DNA from: Crambe crambe
Lineage: Eukaryota > Porifera > Demospongiae > Poecilosclerida > Crambeidae
Direction: 5' to 3'
Assembly: GCA_963924555.1 (NCBI GenBank)
Contig: OZ004593.1
Location: forward strand, 5,638,480 to 5,702,479
DNA: 64,000 nt
The notes beneath the pieces are model-generated. The model did not search any database, was not told the DNA's origin, and saw only the letters and a list, made by a program, of their open reading frames with translations. Position 1 is the first letter of the stretch, and each line of letters starts with the position of its first letter. A program made the position numbers and the translations under genes. This document shows positions 45,301 through 57,635 of this stretch, piece after piece.

Positions 45301-45741
45301 ATCCATGGCATAATAAAACCTATAGTCTTTTAACTTCTTTAGCCATCTCATGAACTTTGTTAATAATTTTTATCACCTACAGAAGAATATACGTAGCTAT
45401 TCCTTTAAGTTAGCTGTATCTGCTTATAGCTTGTACATTAATTTTGTTTATTTGCTTCACAGTCATACCTTTTGGGTCAGATTATAATAGCTAGCTACGT
45501 GCGTATTACCCTTGCATACGTCTTCTTGTAACCATGAAGACTGTCGATTCCATTGAAGAATGGACTACTTTTCTCTTATAGTTCGGTCACTCTCATTCTA
45601 AAGTGTATTCCAAAGATGCATATTAAGAAATAATGGCTGAATCAACTGCAACTTTGCCTTACCTTTTTACTCTCACCACTAAGATGTCTGAGATCTCCGT
45701 GTGGAACAAATACATAGACAGGGGCAGAAACACCACAACAA

Positions 45742-45788
<47 letters not shown>

Positions 45789-48700
45789 GGGGCTGGTGGC
45801 ACATACCACAATGTACTAATAATAATCAATTATGAACTGTCAAAAAGTGGGGGGGCTAGAGCCCCCCTGCCCCCCAGTATCTCTGCCACTAATAGACTAT
45901 TTCTCTATACATAGACATTTTTCTGAGAGACTTTTTTGAAGAATGGTCACAGGTGTGATTGTTAAAGGAAGTATGCACTGAGTTCACACTGACATTATAA
46001 TTGGATTGTTATGTTGTTGATTATAATTATTATAGGGATACATGTTCAAGAGTGTACTCTTCTTGCTTCTTCCTCTCGTCTCATCTCAAGGTATGTCACT
46101 GTGTGAGCACATACTTATTTCCCCAGGCTGAGTCCTTTACCTGGACTTGCTGATGACTTCACTAGTCTGGCTTGAGTCCAGCCTTGGTCAGGCTTCACTG
46201 TAAAATTTGATGAAATTTTAGTGGAAATGGATGACTGGTGTGTGCAGTCATGTGATTATCATGTGATTATCATGATGATTGTCATGATGATTAGGCTTAG
46301 CACACATAGTGTGGTGAGTAGTGTTACCAGGTCCCATGTAATAGGTACTTGGTTTACTTATTCCACACTGGGGAGTTGGTGGCTGAAGAGTTAACCCTAA
46401 CATTGTATGCATACTGTATAGTGGGAAATTTGGAATAAAATTTCGAAGTGTGAATAGGTCTTGGCACATTATGTATGCTATTCTTGTATGCTCTGTTATT
46501 ATGCTCATGTGCAATGTCATGCTGCACTGGTATTATTGACCTTTGACCTCAGTAATCTGACCCTGGGTTTGTGATAATTGTGTTCATGGCTTGTGAATCA
46601 GCTGATACTGAAAGAGCTTTCTTTTTCAATGCTAAAAAGACAGTTTACTGATAAACTGCTCACTGCAAGACTGTAGAATTGAGTGTCATGCTAATTAAGC
46701 ATATGTGCTGATTATGCTTGCCATACAACAATGTTTGTATGCTCAAAATTATGCCGACATAATGTGCCAAGGCAAGGCCTAAGTATGAACCATGTTTTTA
46801 TGAATCCGTATCATTTCGTGGTGATCATAGAGTTGGCTTGCATTCTTTTAAACATTTTTCTCCCGACATTCTGTTTAGTCTATCCTGAACGCTACACATT
46901 TCTCACTGGTACATCAGTGAATGGATCATCTCCTACTGGAAACTGTTCTGATGTTAGTATGGGTGACACAATGACAACCTGTCTGCAACCAACCTCCAGT
47001 GTTCTGTTTGATGGGCGTGTCCCCACACTCACTGGACTAGATGGTGATATGTGGGCAAGTCAACTACTCACTATAAACACAATGGAATCCTTGACTATTC
47101 TCATCTTTGACTTCACTGATACACCAGGCTATGTTAGGATACAGAGAGTTGAGGTGGTGATGTTCAACTGTCCACAGCGGGGGATAGCATCTGCTACCAT
47201 TGTCCTCTTAGGGGCCATAGCTAGAGGTCAGCCCTTCAGCGTTTTTGCTTCAACCTCTGTTAGTTCTCTCACCTCCTGTAAGTCTCTTGTGAGAGTGTGT
47301 TTGTCAGCCTTCGTTTCTCGACCACTAATTGGTCTACAATTCACCCTTGACCAGGACTCCGACTGGGTGCACCTTGCTGAGGTGACCTTCTATCCTGGAG
47401 GTTCCACCTGTCCACCAAATATCATCCTCAATCCACCTACAATACCACCACCAGATAATACAGTGCCACCAACTACACCTGCAACACCATTGGATACAAT
47501 ATCATCAGGTAATAATAACATGATAATACCCACTAAAATATGTCATCCTCAATCCACCACCACCAGATACAATACCACCAACTACCATGTCAATTACAAT
47601 GTCACCAACTACAACTGCCATCACCTTGAATAGTAAGTGCATGTGCATATTAGTGTATGATAGTTGTGGGCCTTCACCTTCTGAATCATTAGCATGAGAC
47701 AGCCTCATAATTCAGCTAGTCTATGTCTAGCTATAGCTATGTGTAGTACAAAATCTGAGGGATGATAAAAATGTGCAGGCTCATACCATGCGTTTAACTA
47801 TATCCCACCTAATACATTTACTCCCATAGAGAAAAGTGCTCTTACTGTCATAATTCCCTCCCTTAGGGTAAAGTGCGTTATGACTCATAACGCACTGTTC
47901 CCCAGGCTATGAATAACAGGTTTTCTGAAGCTGACTGTTGGAAGAAGATGATAATGAAGATAATCTATAATGATAATGATAATGATATAAGATAATGAAG
48001 ATAATCTATGCATGAGATAATGATCAGATAACATTGTCATTAATTAGCTATTACTAAAGAGTTTATTTCTGTCTCTGTATTATATTGGTAGTTTATAGCT
48101 GACTGTTGGAAGAAGAAGTTAACGATCAGTCTATAACATTATCATTAATCTATTTCTGTCTCTGGGTAGTTTATAGCTGATTGTTGGAAAATGAAGAAGT
48201 CATCTGGTGCTGGGTCACAAGGAAACTTCATAGCTTTTTTTTTTTTTTTGCAATTTTTACACGAGAAGAAATTATTTCTAAGGCCCATTGGTATTTTTTG
48301 ACGTCATACCTTCCGCTAGCTTCGCCAAAACGTGGGTGGAGGAACTCCATGGCAGGAGTTTTCGTTTTGTTTCGTAACTAAGGGGTAGCTACGCTCTAGC
48401 TACAGACCGACCAATGAAATCGTGCGCCCTGGGGATATATAACAGTTAGAACACGGTAGTCCTGGTGATTATGGCCAAATAAGCAACCTTATCCTCGGGC
48501 TGCGCCCTCGGATTCGGTTGTTTATTGACCATAATCACCAGACTACCGTGTTCTAACTATTACATATAATATAGCTGCCTTGCTTGATATCACACACTTC
48601 ATTTATAGTAGCTCTAGCTATAGCTACCAATAATTATTATTCATTGAAAATGTGTTTCATGACTGTCAGTAGCTCTTAGTCATTATCACTTATACTCTGT

Positions 48701-49034
48701 AGACTCTGTCCCTACCACAAGTTCTTCCTTGTCTGAATGTTCCAGCACTCCAGCCATCTTATCAGCTGTCATTGCAGTCATTGTCACAGCTCTACTGGCC
48801 ACAGTCATCTTCGTGGTGGTACAGGTTGTGATCTGCAAGTGTCATCCAAAGTTTAGACCTGGAGGGATTAAGATGGGACTCTCAGCAGGAGGAGAGGGGC
48901 AGGAGTATGAGCAGGTCGATGTGGAAGGTGTAGCTGTGAGGGGTGGCAATGATGCTATGTACATGGAGGTTGGAGAGCAAGGAGGTATCACCATTGAACT
49001 CAAGGAAAATGAAGCATATGGCACTTACACTTAA
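42388..49034 (+). CDS. Receptor-array copy 8: single-pass membrane protein, tail A (intact)
   Basis: Proposed exons are 42388-42405 (MPTDYE, donor gtatta is weak), 46036-46090 (GYMFKSVLFLLLPLVSSQ), 46879-47508 (ectodomain and stalk, ending TCATCAG|gtaata) and 48703-49034 (membrane segment and tail). They total 1035 nt, or 344 residues, without a stop. The usual donor at 47632 is present but would be out of frame with an in-frame TAG, so I chose the upstream one; the intervening 120 bp look like a second stalk unit. The tail carries YEQV, YMEV and YGTYT. The start exon assignment is the least certain part. Confidence 0.65.
42781..42880. mobile_element. Hairpin MITE remnant
   Basis: TTAGGTTATTTGAGTTGCAA and its inverse lie back to back, followed by GAGTTGTTTTTACATG and TTTTTATAGTG. 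It is related to 44056-44144 but lacks the matching left end. Confidence 0.6.
44056..44144. mobile_element. 89-bp perfect-hairpin MITE
   Basis: The two halves, starting CACTATAAAAAG and ending CTTTTTATAGTG, are inverted repeats of about 40 bp around a short CTAATT centre. There is no room for a coding region. Confidence 0.8.
45719..45891 (+). mobile_element. hAT-like MITE with ATAGA-type flanks
   Basis: Same family and position as 15624-15790. Its interior includes a GT run, poly-G and a TGGGGGGGCTAGAGCCCCCC hairpin. The right end has one change (CCACTA in place of CCACTG). Confidence 0.6.
47860..48190 (+). repeat. Palindrome and (GATAAT)n repeats in intron 3 of copy 8
   Basis: GTGCGTTATGACTCATAACG is part of a 23-bp palindrome near 47872. 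GATAAT-type repeats follow at about 47950-48030, and a GCTGACTGTTGGAAGAAGA unit recurs three times up to 48190. Confidence 0.6.
48445..48557. mobile_element. 113-bp hairpin MITE
   Basis: Ends GTTAGAACACGGTAGT and ACTACCGTGTTCTAAC are inverted, and the inner CTGGTGATTATGG is inverted as well. It sits in intron 3 of copy 8. A target duplication could not be fixed. Confidence 0.7.
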
Positions 49035-49594
49035 CGATCAGTACTTTCAAGGTTGCACATTTAATAATTCAGTACATAGCTACTATCCACACCTGTGACC
49101 ATGCACATGTCTGTTCATAGTTAAGTAGCTAGCTAACTATAAAAGTGTGTGCAGGAACTAGCTAGCTATAGTCGGTCATTTTTATTTATCAAGTTTGAAG
49201 TTCTTGTTATATTTTTGTCTCAAACAACTTGTATTTTTGACAAGAAATTAGCTACCAACGTTTCGACCAATTTTTTCTTTGGTCCTCTTCAAGGCTAGAG
49301 TGTTAACACGTTATAATAACAACAATAATTATAATGACAACTGAAGAGAGTTCTAATGCTTGTTTAGGTAAGGTAAAAGTTTGAAGTTGTCTATGCCTAT
49401 GGTAGAAACCTTAACAGTTTTGATATGACAGCTACTTGAAGGCTACACACATGAGGCCATTCCTTTATCTCATGCTAATGGATTCTTGTTACTATATCAA
49501 CACACATCATCATTCTCCAATAGTTAGCTGCTAGCTATAACATTTTTGGATTGCAAATAGCTAACTAGACTGAGTTGAAGAACTATCTATAGAC
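49035..49594 (+). other. Spacer between copies 8 and 9
   Basis: No gene. From about 49190 it matches the spacers before copies 2 and 12 and is the probable 5' flank of the two-exon leader. Confidence 0.55.
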
Positions 49595-51590
49595 ATGAAA
49601 CTAACTAGCTATCTTAGTGGATGGGTAATTCCCAAGGTGAGTTTCACAGGTTATTATGGTCATAGCTATACCCCTTAATGATTGTGTCAATAGGAAACTG
49701 GAGCTTTCTTGTTTTTACAGTACTTCATTCCTTTCATATCAACTCAAGGTATATAGATACGTATATCTAGCTAGCTGTGTTTGCTAGTTTAATAGTTATT
49801 TTAGCAGCTATTTTTTCAGTTATAGAAGGAACAAGTAAACTACGTAGCTATAGCCATTCCTGTTTCTGATAACTTGCTAGCTAGCTAATACACTAGAGCC
49901 AATAATGTAGCTATGGGCATTCATTTCACAGTCTATCCTGAACGCTACACATTTCTCACTGGTACATCAGTGAATGGATCATCTCCTACTGGAAACTGTT
50001 CTAGACTGCAGAATGATGGCACAATGACAACCTGTTTTCAACCGCCAAACTCTGGTGTTCTGTTTGATTGGCATTACCCCACACTCACTGGACTAGATGG
50101 TGACATGTGGGCAAGTCAACTACTCACTATAAACACAACACAATCCTTGACTAATGTCACCTTTGACTTCACTGATACACCAGGCTATGTTGGGATACAG
50201 AGAGTCGAGGTGGTGATGTTCAACTGTCCACAATGGGAGATAGCATCTACTACCATCCAACTCACAGCAGCCACTGCTAGAGATGAACCCTTCAGCATTT
50301 TTTATGTAACCTCTATTAGTTCCCTCACCTCCTGTGAGTCTCTTGTGAGAGTGTGTTTATCAGTCTTTGTTTCTCGACTACTAATTGGTCTACAATTCAC
50401 CCTTGACCAGGACTCTGACTGGCTGCACCTTGCTGAGGTGACCTTCTATGGTGGAAATTCCATCTGTCCACCAAATATCCTCAATCCACCATCACCAGAT
50501 ACAACTATCATCACCTCGAATAGTAAGTGCATGTGTATGTTAGTGAGGCTTCTTCAGCTAGACTAACTATACGTGCACTAGCCAGTACAAAATCTGAGGA
50601 TGACTGTGTGCATGCATGTATTTATACATAGTCGTAGGTCGATCCACCTACAACACCACCGCTAGATACAATACCACCAACTACAATGTCACCAACTAGC
50701 TACAATTGCCATCTTGAATGATAAGGGTGCCATTTTGAATGGTAAGGGGTGCGTGCTTGCATGAAAATACCAACACATTAGGTACAGTTGTCAGGTGTGC
50801 AGCTACGTATGTATTTATAAAGATGGACCCATGATTATATCTCGATGTTGATATGATTCCAATCTGTTATATAGGATCCAATTCAAGGGGCTCTACTCTG
50901 ACACCAAGGGAAAACGTTGAAGCTGCCATCACAATTGCAGTGTTGTTCACACTCCTCATTCTCATCATCGTTGTCATCGTTCTCATCCTACTTCTCGTCC
51001 ATCTCTATCGGCAAAAATATCCCATTCAAAATGATCAGCATAACACTACAACACTCCAAACTTGTGATAAAGATGGAGATAGAGGCAATGGCAAGAAAGG
51101 GCATGCAGATGTGGGAACAGGAATTTTGACTGGCAAGGAATTTACGAGACCTGCTGCTCAAACAGGAGGGGAGTACTTGTCAGTTGATGTGGAAAAGGAT
51201 GAATCAAATCAACCGTACAGCTGCCTTAAGCATAACGTGCCACACAAGGCCGAGATGATACGTCCAATACCTGCGGCTTATTCCCAAATCAGTTTAATAC
51301 CAGAAGAAGATGAGTTTGGGTATGTTGTAGACCACAAGAAAAAGGATTTACCTACTGAGAAGACTCAGCCAGTAGAGTCAGCACCAAGTGTGGAAGTCAA
51401 GAAAGACCAAGCAAGCCACAAAATGATTAGTGAACGAACGATGACTGGAGTGTATGCCAAGGTGGACAAAAAGGGGAAGAGCAAGACTACGCCTATGCTC
51501 GACGACCCATTTGATGATCCGTTTGGTCCTCCTCCAGTGCCTCAGAAATCAGCTCTACTCTTGGAAGATCTCAAAAGACAACAGCAGTAA
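49595..51590 (+). CDS. Receptor-array copy 9: single-pass membrane protein with long tail C (intact)
   Basis: Exons are 49595-49636 (MKLTSYLSGWVIPK), 49694-49748 (ETGAFLFLQYFIPFISTQ), 49932-50522 (ectodomain, short stalk) and 50875-51590 (membrane segment and tail C). They total 1404 nt, exactly 468 codons with the stop, or 467 residues. The membrane segment (AAITIAVLFTLLILIIVV and on to LLVHLY) is followed by about 190 cytoplasmic residues. These include Tyr motifs (YLSV, YSCL, YSQI, YVVD, YAKV), two DPF motifs of the kind bound by AP-2 appendages, and PPPVPQ, an SH3-type ligand. The tail thus looks built for phosphorylation and endocytic adaptors; this is inference. Polyadenylation signal AATAAA lies 3 nt after the stop. 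Confidence 0.82.
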
Positions 51591-52702
51591 CTAATAAAGG
51601 AAAAGAGCATAGCTATAGTGAATGCTGTAGCTATTGTATTGAAAATTTTTATTTTCTTGATCTAGTTAGTGAAATTATGATTTAGTGAAAGTTTATCATA
51701 ACTAGCTAGTTACTTTTGAAGTTTGAATAGCTAATAGCTGTAGTTGATGTAGATATCATTGAAACTGAAAGAAGTTCTTAGCTACATATGTAGTTATTTA
51801 CATTTGAACAACCCTGCAGTAATATTGATAAGCATGCAAATAGCAATTCTATCATACTAGCTAAGTCTAAATTGTATAGCTAGGTATGTATGCCATGCAT
51901 GCTGCTCTAATATGAGTGAATTCCAGGTAGTATATACTGTTCCAGCCAGTTCGTTGAAACTGAACACATGTTCAGATGTGAATGCTAGCGTCATAGCCAA
52001 CGGCAACCATGCTCTTGCCAGCATACTTGTTGAGTATTAAAGGCCACAGTATTATAGCTAGACTCATTGTTAACACTATTCACTACACATTGCGTGTTGA
52101 GTCAATGACTAATGAATAGCTGCCTACTGTACATTAGGAATGCTTACACGGACTTCCTTTTTGCAATGTATCTGTCCAGAATTCAGGGTCAACATTATAA
52201 TTATCGCCCAACTTAAATCCCTACTCTTCACTCCCCCTTCAGCAATAAGTGAGTCAAGTAACCCCTTACCCGTACCAATCACCAAACTCAAGCAATAATA
52301 ATTATTACAAAACTACTATTCCTACTTCACTCCTAGGCAATATATATAGGCGTGGTTATTGAAAATTTAGGAGGGCTATAGGAGTGATAGGAATGCAGCC
52401 AAATTTTATGGCTATCCCTACTTCACTTTTTAATTTTTTGCGCTCATGTTGAATAAGTGTGTATTTTAGTAGTTGTAGCTATTACAAGTTTCCAAAATTT
52501 TCTACCACAGACATACGTATAGTGAATCCAACCGATTGCTTAACCCTTTGCTGCACATGTGCAGCGGGGCAAACATGTAGTGGTATACAGCAACTGGGAC
52601 CCTATACCTTTCCAAGACCAAAAGAATTATAGATCATACCCCAGGGCCCACTAGATATGTCCATGGATGCTTAGCATTATTATTATTATTTGAACACATT
52701 AG
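51591..52702 (+). other. Spacer after copy 9
   Basis: No gene. The first 550 bp are nearly identical to 63457-64000 after copy 12, which shows that the 3' halves of copies 9 and 12 duplicated together. Confidence 0.65.
51593..51598 (+). terminator. Polyadenylation signal of copy 9
   Basis: AATAAA begins two bases after the TAA stop. The same arrangement occurs in copy 12 at 63459-63464, implying a very short 3' UTR. Confidence 0.6.
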
Positions 52703-54037
52703 GGGCCAGTACAATTTCAAAGCAGCACTCATTTTGAGTGTCTTCATTCCTCTTGTCTCATCTCAAGGTATGCACTTCAAGTAGCTAGCTATGATAACAG
52801 ATACGCTTTACCATGATGTAGCTAAATCTCTCCTCTTCCAGTAGCCTATCCTGAATGCTACACATTTCTCACTGGTACATCAGTGCATAGGCGGAGGAAC
52901 ATATATTTACCTGGGGGGGGGGGGCCAACCCCAAACCCCCATTGCACCATGTGTACCCGAAAATAGTTGTGATTTAATTAAAAAACAAGAGTCAAAATAG
53001 AGTTGAAAATATTTCACTTTGCACATGCCGTCATGTATAATTGTCTCCTACACTCCTACAATGACTGGGGGGGGGGGGGGGGGGGGGGGGGCAAAACCAT
53101 AAGTATAAAAAATCTGGGGGGCCATGGCCCCTTGGGCCCCTGATTCCTCCGCCTATGCAGTGAATGGATCATCTCCTACTGGAAACTGTTCCACAGTGGG
53201 GGATAGCATCTACTACCATCACCCTCCCAGGGGCCACTGCTAGAGGTCAGACCTTCAATGTTTTTGCTCAAACCTCTATTAGTTCCCTCACCTCCTGTGA
53301 GTCTCTTGTGAGAGTGTGTTTATCACACCACGTAACTCGACCACTAATTGGTCTACAATTCACCCTTGACCAGGATTCTGATTGGCTGCACCTTGCCGAA
53401 GTGACCTTCTATGATAGAAATTCCATCTGTCCACCAAATGTCATCCTCGATCCACCTACGACAGCACCACCAGATTCAACAACCACCTCGAATAGGCATG
53501 GTTAGGGTGAGGTTTCAGCCTCATTATCTTCATTGTGACCATAATTCAGCTAGCCTATGACCCTACAGGTGTGCGTACATGCACCTGCCTTGTTTGCTTC
53601 ATTTATAATGTTAGCTAATATAATGGCTGTAGCTATATATGTAGTATATATTCCTTATTTAAAAATCTATTTATGTGGACTGTCACTAACTCTTTATATA
53701 CTCTGTAGACTCTGTCCTTACCACAAGTTCTCCCCTATCTGAAGTCTGTGAATGTTCCATCTTGTCAGCTGTCATTGCAGTCATTGTCACAGCTCTACTG
53801 ATCACAGTCATCTTTGTGGTGGTGCAGGTTGTCATCTGCAAGTGCCATCCAAAGTTCAGACCTGGAGGGACTGAGACAGGAGCCTCAGCAGGAGGGGAGG
53901 GGCAGGAGTATGAGCAGGTTGATGTGGAAGGTGTAGCTGTGAGGGGTGGCAATGATGCTATGTACATGGAGGTTGGAGAGCAAGGAGGTATCACCATTGA
54001 ACTCAAGGAGAATCAAGCATACGGCACTTACACTTAG
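52703..54037 (+). pseudogene. Receptor-array copy 10, dead (MITE in exon, deletion, lost donor)
   Basis: The leader-like exon 52703-52767 is 65 nt instead of 64 and has no start exon upstream. The ectodomain exon begins about 52845 and is interrupted by a MITE at 52886-53157. After it, GGAAACTGTTC is fused to CACAGTGGGGG, deleting the central part of the domain; both sides carry AACTGT, pointing to a microhomology deletion. The exon end reads CGAATAGGCATGG, so the gtaagt donor is gone. The tail-A exon 53709-54037 remains open, with YEQV, YMEV and YGTYT. Confidence 0.8.
52886..53157. mobile_element. 272-bp MITE inserted in the ectodomain exon of copy 10
   Basis: Inverted ends CATAGGCGGAGGAA and TTCCTCCGCCTATG. 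CAGTG flanks it at 52881-52885 and 53158-53162, and other copies read tcagtgaatgg without interruption. The interior has poly-G runs and no coding frame. A 5-bp duplication fits the hAT-like group of this window. Confidence 0.85.
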
Positions 54038-54309
54038 CTAATTAGTTTATCTTGTGTGTCAATTTTACAAGTTGGATATTGATAGCTAGCTAGATCTGTA
54101 GCTAACAAGACTATATGGCTACGTAGATAAATTACTATTAGCTTATGCACACACACAATACTTGTTTAACTAACTAACAAGATCATGTCATGTCGAATGC
54201 TCAAACCGATGTCACATCTCTTAAAAAATCCACTGCTGTCATTATGCTGGCTGGCTAGCTATATAGCTAGCTATAGAGCTTATATTTTGTGGTATTTTCA
54301 TTCCTGCAG

Positions 54310-54583
54310 GCGCTATATCTCATAGACGTGCTATCTTTTTAAAAGAGCTTCTAATTCTCTCCTGTTCCAATATCATTATCCTGTTGTCATCACTGCTATC
54401 ACCACAGCCCTACTGGCCACAGTAGTTTTAATGCTGGTGCAGATTGCTGTATATACAAAGTCCAGTCCTGGAGAGGAGGAGGAGGAGGAGGAGGAGGAGG
54501 AGGAGGTTTATGAAGAGATGGGTGGGGACGAGGGAGGTGTGGCTGTGATTATTGGTAGTAATAAAGCAAATGATCCCACGTAC
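54310..54583 (+). pseudogene. Tail-B exon relic after copy 10
   Basis: The acceptor tcctgcag and the AIS/membrane part are recognisable. The GGA run encodes repeated Glu, then VYEEMGGDEGG follows. The 3' end is cut at about 54583 by a dispersed repeat with TTTTTTTTTGTAAATAATTT that also occurs near 40921. Confidence 0.65.
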
Positions 54584-54903
54584 ATTTTTTTTTGTAAATA
54601 ATTTGGTGTTCAACATCAGGACCATCAACTAGCATAGCTAGTATTAAGATGGCCCAACACACACACATAGATGACAACACAAAACACACAATATTAAAGG
54701 ACAAGAAAGGAAAACAGAACAATGGGGGGGGGGGGGAACAACAACAAAAATGAAAACAACAATAACCCCCCCCCCCCATCACTGATGGGGGCCCCAAATT
54801 AGGGGGTCCCTTGACACCGGATAATTTTTGGGTGTGGCTTAGTTAATGCGCATTCCTGTGCTACAGTACAGACGTGCTGGACTGTGGCGCTAGCTTCTTC
54901 AAG
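54584..54903 (+). other. Dispersed repeat and 5' flank of copy 11
   Basis: A block with CA, A-rich and poly-G/poly-C runs (54584-54800) resembles 40921-41095. The GGGTGTGG box follows at 54830, 74 bp before the MPTDHE exon. Confidence 0.5.
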
Positions 54904-57635
54904 ATGCCAACAGATCATGAGGTAAGATAAGTCTACAAGTCAAGATTTTTAACTAGAATGTTGGGCTAACACTCTCTAGCGAACTAGGAGTTATAATAGC
55001 TGCCACTTTAATAGTGAGGTTCAAAGAAAGCACACTATGTTTATAGTGGGGGAAAACTGCCAGTTAAACACAGTAGCTATACTAGTTGAGCTGGCATCTC
55101 AATGAAACGGTTTCAGTCCATTTGATCAGATTACTGGTAGCTAGTTATAGCAAGAAGATATTTGATGGATTGCTGCCTTAAAATGTTTGCATATTCAGTT
55201 TATGAAACCTGGGGGGTGGGATGCCAAATGCTTTACTCTGACTCTAGAGGTAATGACATACTTTCAGTTTATCATTTATCATATTGTAGCTGATGTTTAC
55301 ACGATCTGTGTGTATTTTAATGGTACATGTACTAATATTAGCCCCTTTAGTGGTTTGTTTACTTCCACTGAGTTACGTATAATAATAATTGTGGAGGATC
55401 TCTCACTAGAAACAATTATACTTGATGACTGTACACTAAAAGATCTCAACCAAATTTTCGTATCCATATCTTCATGGGAATTGTTGGAACTCCGAATATT
55501 TTTCTTACTGTGCCCATGCTTAGCACATTGTTTTATATAGCTATAATAATTCATTTTTCATGTCGAGTCATATGTCGTTGTTGAACATAACCATGAAATA
55601 ACAAAGAAAAATTTCCCAATTTATGGTTGAGACTGACTAGAATACAAAAACAACCATAGGAATTTTAGATTGGTCCATGGAATTGCAAGGACTAGGAATC
55701 AAATTAAAAAGTTTCTGGGGCACTAGCTACACAGACTGTGCACTATTTTAGCTGCCACAGGTTTAACTTGGGAATAAAAGGGGGGGGGGGGTTGCTACCC
55801 ACCCCTGGATCCAGCCCTGGTTGTGGTCTGACTCAGACCACAAGCTACAATGGAACCTCCAAATAATGGACACATGTGACCCATCCTTTTCTCCTTTGAA
55901 GAGAGCCTCTTTTGGAGGTTATTTTGTATAGAGTGTATATACAGCTAATGGTATTTTTAGATTGTTCTTTGTTGAGAGGTTTGTCCTCTTTCAGATGAGG
56001 TTCCACTCAACTTCCTCAGGGATTTTGGGCTGGGAGGGAAACTAAACAGAGGACCTTCCCAATTCTTGTTGTACATGGCCACAAAATTATAGTAGATTAA
56101 CTACACTATATATGCACATGGGTTTTAGTGGTTTATTCACACAAGAGACCCTATCCAGATAGAAATATTGCAAATGGGACCAGTCTATTTCCAAGACAAA
56201 AAAATCATAGATCACATCCCAGGCCCCAATAGATGTCCATGCTTAACATATTTTTTTAATATGTTAGGTATTATACAAGTTCAAAGCAGCACTCATTTTG
56301 AGTATCTTCCTTCCTCTTATCTCATCTCAAGGTAGAGCTAATAACAGATGCACAGTACTAACAGGACAATACAAATTCCTTCTCAGTCGCCAAGCTACAA
56401 GATTACTGTAATTCCCTCCTATTCCACAGTCTATCCTGAACGCTACACATTTCTCACTGGTACTTCAGTGAATGGATCATCTCCTACTGGAAACTGTTCT
56501 AATGTTAGTATTGATGACACAATGACAACCTGTCTGCAACCAACCTCCAGTGTTCTGTTTGATGGGCGTGTCCCCACACTCACTGGACTAGATGGTGACA
56601 TGTGGGCAGGTCAACTACTCACTATAAACATTACACAATCCTTGACCTATTTCAGCTTTGACTTCACTGATACACCAGGCTATGTTGGGATACAGAGAGT
56701 TGAGGTGGTGATGTTCAACTGTCCACAGTGGGGGGTAGCATCTACTACTATCTCCCTCTCAGCAGCCACTGCTAGAGGTGAACCCTTCTTTAATTTTGCT
56801 TCAACCTCTATTAGTTCCCTCACCTCCTGTGAGTCTCTTGTGAGAGTGTGTTTGTCAAGCTCTGTATCTCGACCACTAATTCGTCTACAATTCACCCATG
56901 ACCAGGACTCTGACTGGGTGCACCTTGCCGAGGTGACCTTCTATGGTGGAAATCCTAACTGTCCACCAAATGTCATCCTCAATCCACCTACTACAACACC
57001 ACTACCAGATACAACAACATCACCAACTACAACTGCCATCACCATCACCTCGAATAGTAAGTGCATATGCATGGTTAGGGTGAGGCTTCAGCCTCATTAT
57101 CCTCATTGTGACCATAATTCAGCTAGCCTATGACCCTATGTCTGCTAGCTATGTGAGTACAAACTGTGCAAGTGTGCATGCATGCAGCTACCTTGTTATA
57201 AGGTTATAGCTATAATAATGGCTGTAGCTATGTTATGGTATTCCCTATATACTTTTAAATGGACTGTCACTAGCGCTTGTATAGTCATTTATATACTCTG
57301 TAGACTCTGTTCCAACCACATGTTCTCCCCTGTCTGAAGTCTGTGAATGTTCCAGTACTCCAGCCATCTTGTCAGCTGTCATTGCAGTTATTGTCACAGC
57401 TCTACTGGCCACAGTCATCTTTGTGGTGGTGCAGGTTGTCATCTGCAAGTGCCATCCAAAGTTCAGACCTGGAGGGATTAAAACGGCAGGAGGGGAGGGG
57501 CAGGAGTATGAGCAGGTTGATGTGGAAGGAGTTGCTGTGAGGGGTGGCAATGATGCTATGTACATGGAGGTTGGAGAGCAAGGAGGTAACACCATTGAAC
57601 TCAAGGAGAATCAAGCATATGGCACTTATACTTAA
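54904..57635 (+). CDS. Receptor-array copy 11: single-pass membrane protein, tail A (intact)
   Basis: Exons are 54904-54921 (MPTDHE, donor gtaaga), 56268-56331 (VLYKFKAALILSIFLPLISSQ), 56430-57056 (ectodomain and stalk) and 57304-57635 (membrane segment and tail). They total 1041 nt, or 346 residues. Exon 2 has AAG where other copies have the internal ATG, so this copy needs the 18-nt start exon; that the frame fits through all four exons supports the model. The ectodomain has the NCSNVSIDDTMTTC loop type and ends WVHLAEVTFYG. The tail has YEQV, YMEV and YGTYT. Confidence 0.72.

Larger units (their letters stand above)
42406..46035 (+). other. Intron 1 of copy 8, repeat-rich
   Basis: No additional gene is supported. 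It holds two hairpin MITEs (about 42781-42880 and 44056-44144), spacer blocks shared with 12900-13280 and 19490-20280, and the hAT-like MITE at 45719-45891. Confidence 0.55.

Noticed and set aside
47509-47633. Use of the canonical AATA|gtaagt donor in copy 8
   Set aside because: In the ectodomain frame this end reads into TAG at 47631-47633. The upstream TCATCAG|gtaata donor keeps phase 1.
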